Positions 6,431-7,654 of a stretch of 7,654 bases of DNA are shown one piece after another. This stretch comes from CAZJFH01 sp964545205 (GTDB lineage: Bacteria > Pseudomonadota > Alphaproteobacteria > Rhodospirillales > Magnetospirillaceae). Where the stretch lies: contig CAZJFH010000119.1 in the NCBI GenBank assembly GCA_964545205.1, positions 1-7,654 of the forward strand, given 5' to 3'. Made by a program: the position numbers and the translations under genes. The notes below the pieces were generated by a model, which was not told the origin of the DNA, ran no database searches, and saw only the letters and a program-made list of their open reading frames with translations. The stretch's first letter is position 1; each line of letters opens with the position of its first letter.

Positions 6431-6823
6431 ATGCCGACCGTGCCCCCGCGTTTCCCGCCCCTCCCGCCGGTCCGGCGGCGCAGGCTCGCCCTGGCGGCCG
6501 TCGTCGCGGCCATCGTGGCGACCGAGGCCCTGCCCGCCCGGGCGCAGGTCCTGTGCTCGGAACCGCTCACGCCCCTGTGCCTGCGCGACGGCCGCGAGGT
6601 CGGCTGGACCCGCGCCAACTGGCAGCGCTGCCGCCAGGACGTCGAACGGCACATGGCCGACATGCGGGCCTACGCCGCCTGCCTGGAACAGAAGCAGCAG
6701 CAGGCCGCGACGGCGCTGGACTCGCTGGAGAACCTGGTGGAGTGCGCCGGCGAAACGGCCGAGGGTTGCATCGGGCGCACCCTCTCGCCCGAGCAGAAAA
6801 GCGCGGTCGGAGTCGGCGAGTAG
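6431..6823 (+). CDS. Small secreted six-cysteine protein, family not recognised
   Basis: A 130-residue predicted exported protein that I cannot assign to a named family. A Pro-rich start and the cluster RRRR (15-18) lead into a hydrophobic stretch (about 19-34), with a probable signal peptidase I site after ARA (36-38). The mature part has six cysteines at 42, 50, 67, 84, 105 and 113. The spacing is C-x7-C-x16-C-x16-C-x20-C-x7-C, consistent with up to three disulfides in the periplasm. Residues about 60-107 look helical and amphipathic, with a Gln-rich turn (87-91). A lipoprotein is unlikely, because VLC lacks the small residue before Cys. The start is backed by AGGGAG five bases upstream. 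Codon bias matches its neighbours, which supports a real gene. It converges on the cytochrome gene with a 21-bp gap. Confidence 0.75.
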   Translation: MPTVPPRFPPLPPVRRRRLALAAVVAAIVATEALPARAQVLCSEPLTPLCLRDGREVGWTRANWQRCRQDVERHMADMRAYAACLEQKQQQAATALDSLENLVECAGETAEGCIGRTLSPEQKSAVGVGE

Positions 6824-6835
6824 CGGCGCGCGCCG
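6824..6835. repeat. Perfect 12-bp palindrome between convergent stop codons
   Basis: CGGCGCGCGCCG begins right after the TAG of the six-cysteine gene and reads the same on both strands. It fills most of the 21-bp gap to the cytochrome gene's stop. As RNA it could form a small hairpin on either transcript, but there is no T-tract, so a role as a bidirectional terminator is only tentative; palindromes of G and C are common in such GC-rich DNA. Confidence 0.3.
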
Positions 6836-6844
6836 GCGGCCGGA

Positions 6845-7498
6845 TCAGTCGTCCAGGATGGACAGATAGGCCAGCAGGTCGTCGATGTCGCGTGCGGTCA
6901 TCGGGTCGATGTATTCGTTGTCGGGATGGGCGCGCTTGTCCTGCTGGATGGCCTTCATCGTCGACAGGAGATATTCGCTGTGCTGCCCGGCCAGCGGCGG
7001 CTTCGAGCCGCGGCCCTGGGCCTCGCGGCCGTGGCAGGACGAGCACCAGTCCTTGTAGAACACGCGCCCCTTCTCGATGTCGCCGTCCCAGCGCGGAATC
7101 TGCAGGATCTGCTTGGCCTGCATCAGCCGGGTCAGGCCGTCGATGTCGCCGTCGAGCTCGGGCAGCCGGGTCTCGAGCTTGATCGTCGCCAGATAGTTGG
7201 TGATGTCCTTGATGTCGGTCTCGGGCAGTTCGCGGTCGGTGGCGTAGGGGATCATCGGGATGTTCTCGCGCTCGCGCGTCTTGAACAGCCGGATCTGCTC
7301 GGCGAGGTAGTCGGGATGGAACCCGGCCAGCCGCGGATAGACGCCACCGCCGCCACCCTGGCCGAACTCGCCGTGGCAGGGCGCGCAGGTGCGCATGATG
7401 TCCTTGGCGTTCCACTCGTCGAAATCGGGCTCGCCCGCCTCGGCCGCACCCGTCACCGCGGCGATCACGACGACCGCCACCCCCACCAACCGCCGCAT
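6845..7498 (-). CDS. Periplasmic diheme cytochrome c, c4 type
   Basis: A 217-residue electron carrier with two class I cytochrome c domains. The signal peptide covers about 1-21, with cleavage after AEA. Domain 1 binds heme through CAPCH (38-42), with a glycine-rich loop after it and Met82 in IPMIPYA as the likely sixth ligand. Domain 2 has CSSCH (152-156) and Met200 in IDPMTARDI. Each domain ends in a helix typical of the family: DIKDITNYLATI (95-106) and DIDDLLAYLSIL (204-215). Length and layout fit cytochrome c4, which passes electrons from the bc1 complex or a dehydrogenase to terminal oxidases or other acceptors. No oxidase or reductase gene is adjacent, so the partner is unknown. GAGGT lies a few bases upstream of the ATG. 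An FNR/FixK-type box lies about 98 bp upstream of the start. Confidence 0.93.
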   Translation of the reverse strand: MRRLVGVAVVVIAAVTGAAEAGEPDFDEWNAKDIMRTCAPCHGEFGQGGGGGVYPRLAGFHPDYLAEQIRLFKTRERENIPMIPYATDRELPETDIKDITNYLATIKLETRLPELDGDIDGLTRLMQAKQILQIPRWDGDIEKGRVFYKDWCSSCHGREAQGRGSKPPLAGQHSEYLLSTMKAIQQDKRAHPDNEYIDPMTARDIDDLLAYLSILDD

Positions 7499-7589
7499 CC
7501 CCTACCTCTGCGCTGCCCCGATTTCCGGGATCGTTGGACGGAACCTGTTCTCTAGCTCTGATGGGTAGCACGGCGGCGGCGGGAGGCAT

Positions 7590-7603
7590 TTGAGGAAGGT
7601 CAA
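7590..7603. promoter_or_regulatory. FNR/FixK-family binding site, perfect TTGA-N6-TCAA
   Basis: TTGAGGAAGGTCAA has both conserved half-sites of the Crp/FNR-family box (TTGA-N6-TCAA, as for FNR, FixK and Anr) at exactly the required spacing. It lies in the intergenic region upstream of the leftward diheme cytochrome gene, centred about 98 bp from its start codon. It is also about 43 bp upstream of a possible rightward transcription start beyond a TATAAC hexamer. Oxygen- or nitric-oxide-responsive control of one or both genes is inferred. The inner bases G and G differ from the usual T/C and A/G flanks, so affinity may be moderate. Confidence 0.5.
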
Positions 7604-7627
7604 GAAACGGGGGAGAGGCCCGGCTGC

Positions 7628-7633
7628 TATAAC
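7628..7633 (+). promoter_or_regulatory. Candidate -10 element of a rightward gene beyond the window
   Basis: TATAAC matches five of six bases of the -10 consensus and stands out in GC-rich surroundings. It begins 24 bp after the FNR/FixK-type box; in class II FNR promoters this gap is typically about 22 bp. The predicted start near 7640 is 12 bp before an ATG that forms the last three bases of the window (7652-7654). No Shine-Dalgarno is visible before that ATG, so the true gene start may lie further right. Confidence 0.35.
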
Positions 7634-7654
7634 TCGGAATTATCAGCGTCGATG

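Noticed and set aside
6258..7182. Overlapping plus-strand frames (6258-6869, 6283-7182) across the six-cysteine and cytochrome genes
   Set aside because: They are Arg/Pro/Ala-rich, lack ribosome sites, and run antisense into the cytochrome gene. The frame at 6431 has a ribosome site, a signal peptide and ordered cysteines.
7541..7565. GGAAC near 7545 on the plus strand as a second EcfG promoter
   Set aside because: No GTT-like -10 element is found 16-17 bases downstream.

Overview
The window is high-GC, densely packed, chromosomal-looking bacterial DNA. Strong GC3 codon bias, an AsmA-family giant, an AI-2E-type permease, a CZB-GGDEF cyclase, a DUF4168 protein and a diheme cytochrome c, together with a candidate EcfG-type promoter and an FNR/FixK-type box, suggest an alphaproteobacterium, possibly of the Rhodospirillales. 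This lineage call is an inference from gene content and style, with no marker gene to confirm it.

Layout from left to right. A perfect hairpin (2-24) lies downstream of the first gene. Then come two leftward genes for envelope proteins: a 1145-residue AsmA-family protein (80-3517, GTG start) and, 118 bp upstream of it, an AI-2E/PerM-family permease (3636-4781, start uncertain). A comparatively AT-rich divergent intergenic region (about 4782-4932) separates the permease from a rightward zinc-sensing-type diguanylate cyclase (4933-5811). The cyclase converges on a small secreted DUF4168 protein (5840-6223, leftward), which has a well-formed candidate promoter of the general-stress sigma factor type (6277-6302). 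Divergent from that is a small secreted six-cysteine protein of no recognised family (6431-6823). It converges, 21 bp apart, on a periplasmic diheme cytochrome c of the c4 type (6845-7498, leftward). The right edge (7499-7654) is intergenic. It carries a perfect TTGA-N6-TCAA box and, 24 bp further right, a TATAAC hexamer, arranged like an FNR/FixK-activated promoter pointing out of the window.

No shared pathway is evident. What the genes have in common is location: five of the six products are membrane-bound or exported, and the sixth is a cytoplasmic c-di-GMP enzyme whose metal-binding input domain can respond to the cell's zinc state. The regulatory sites hint at stress and oxygen control. 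I see no tRNA, rRNA, CRISPR array, insertion sequence or phage gene, and no clear multi-gene novel system. The most interesting items are the two regulatory sites, the six-cysteine protein and the three-fold internal repeat of the AsmA protein.
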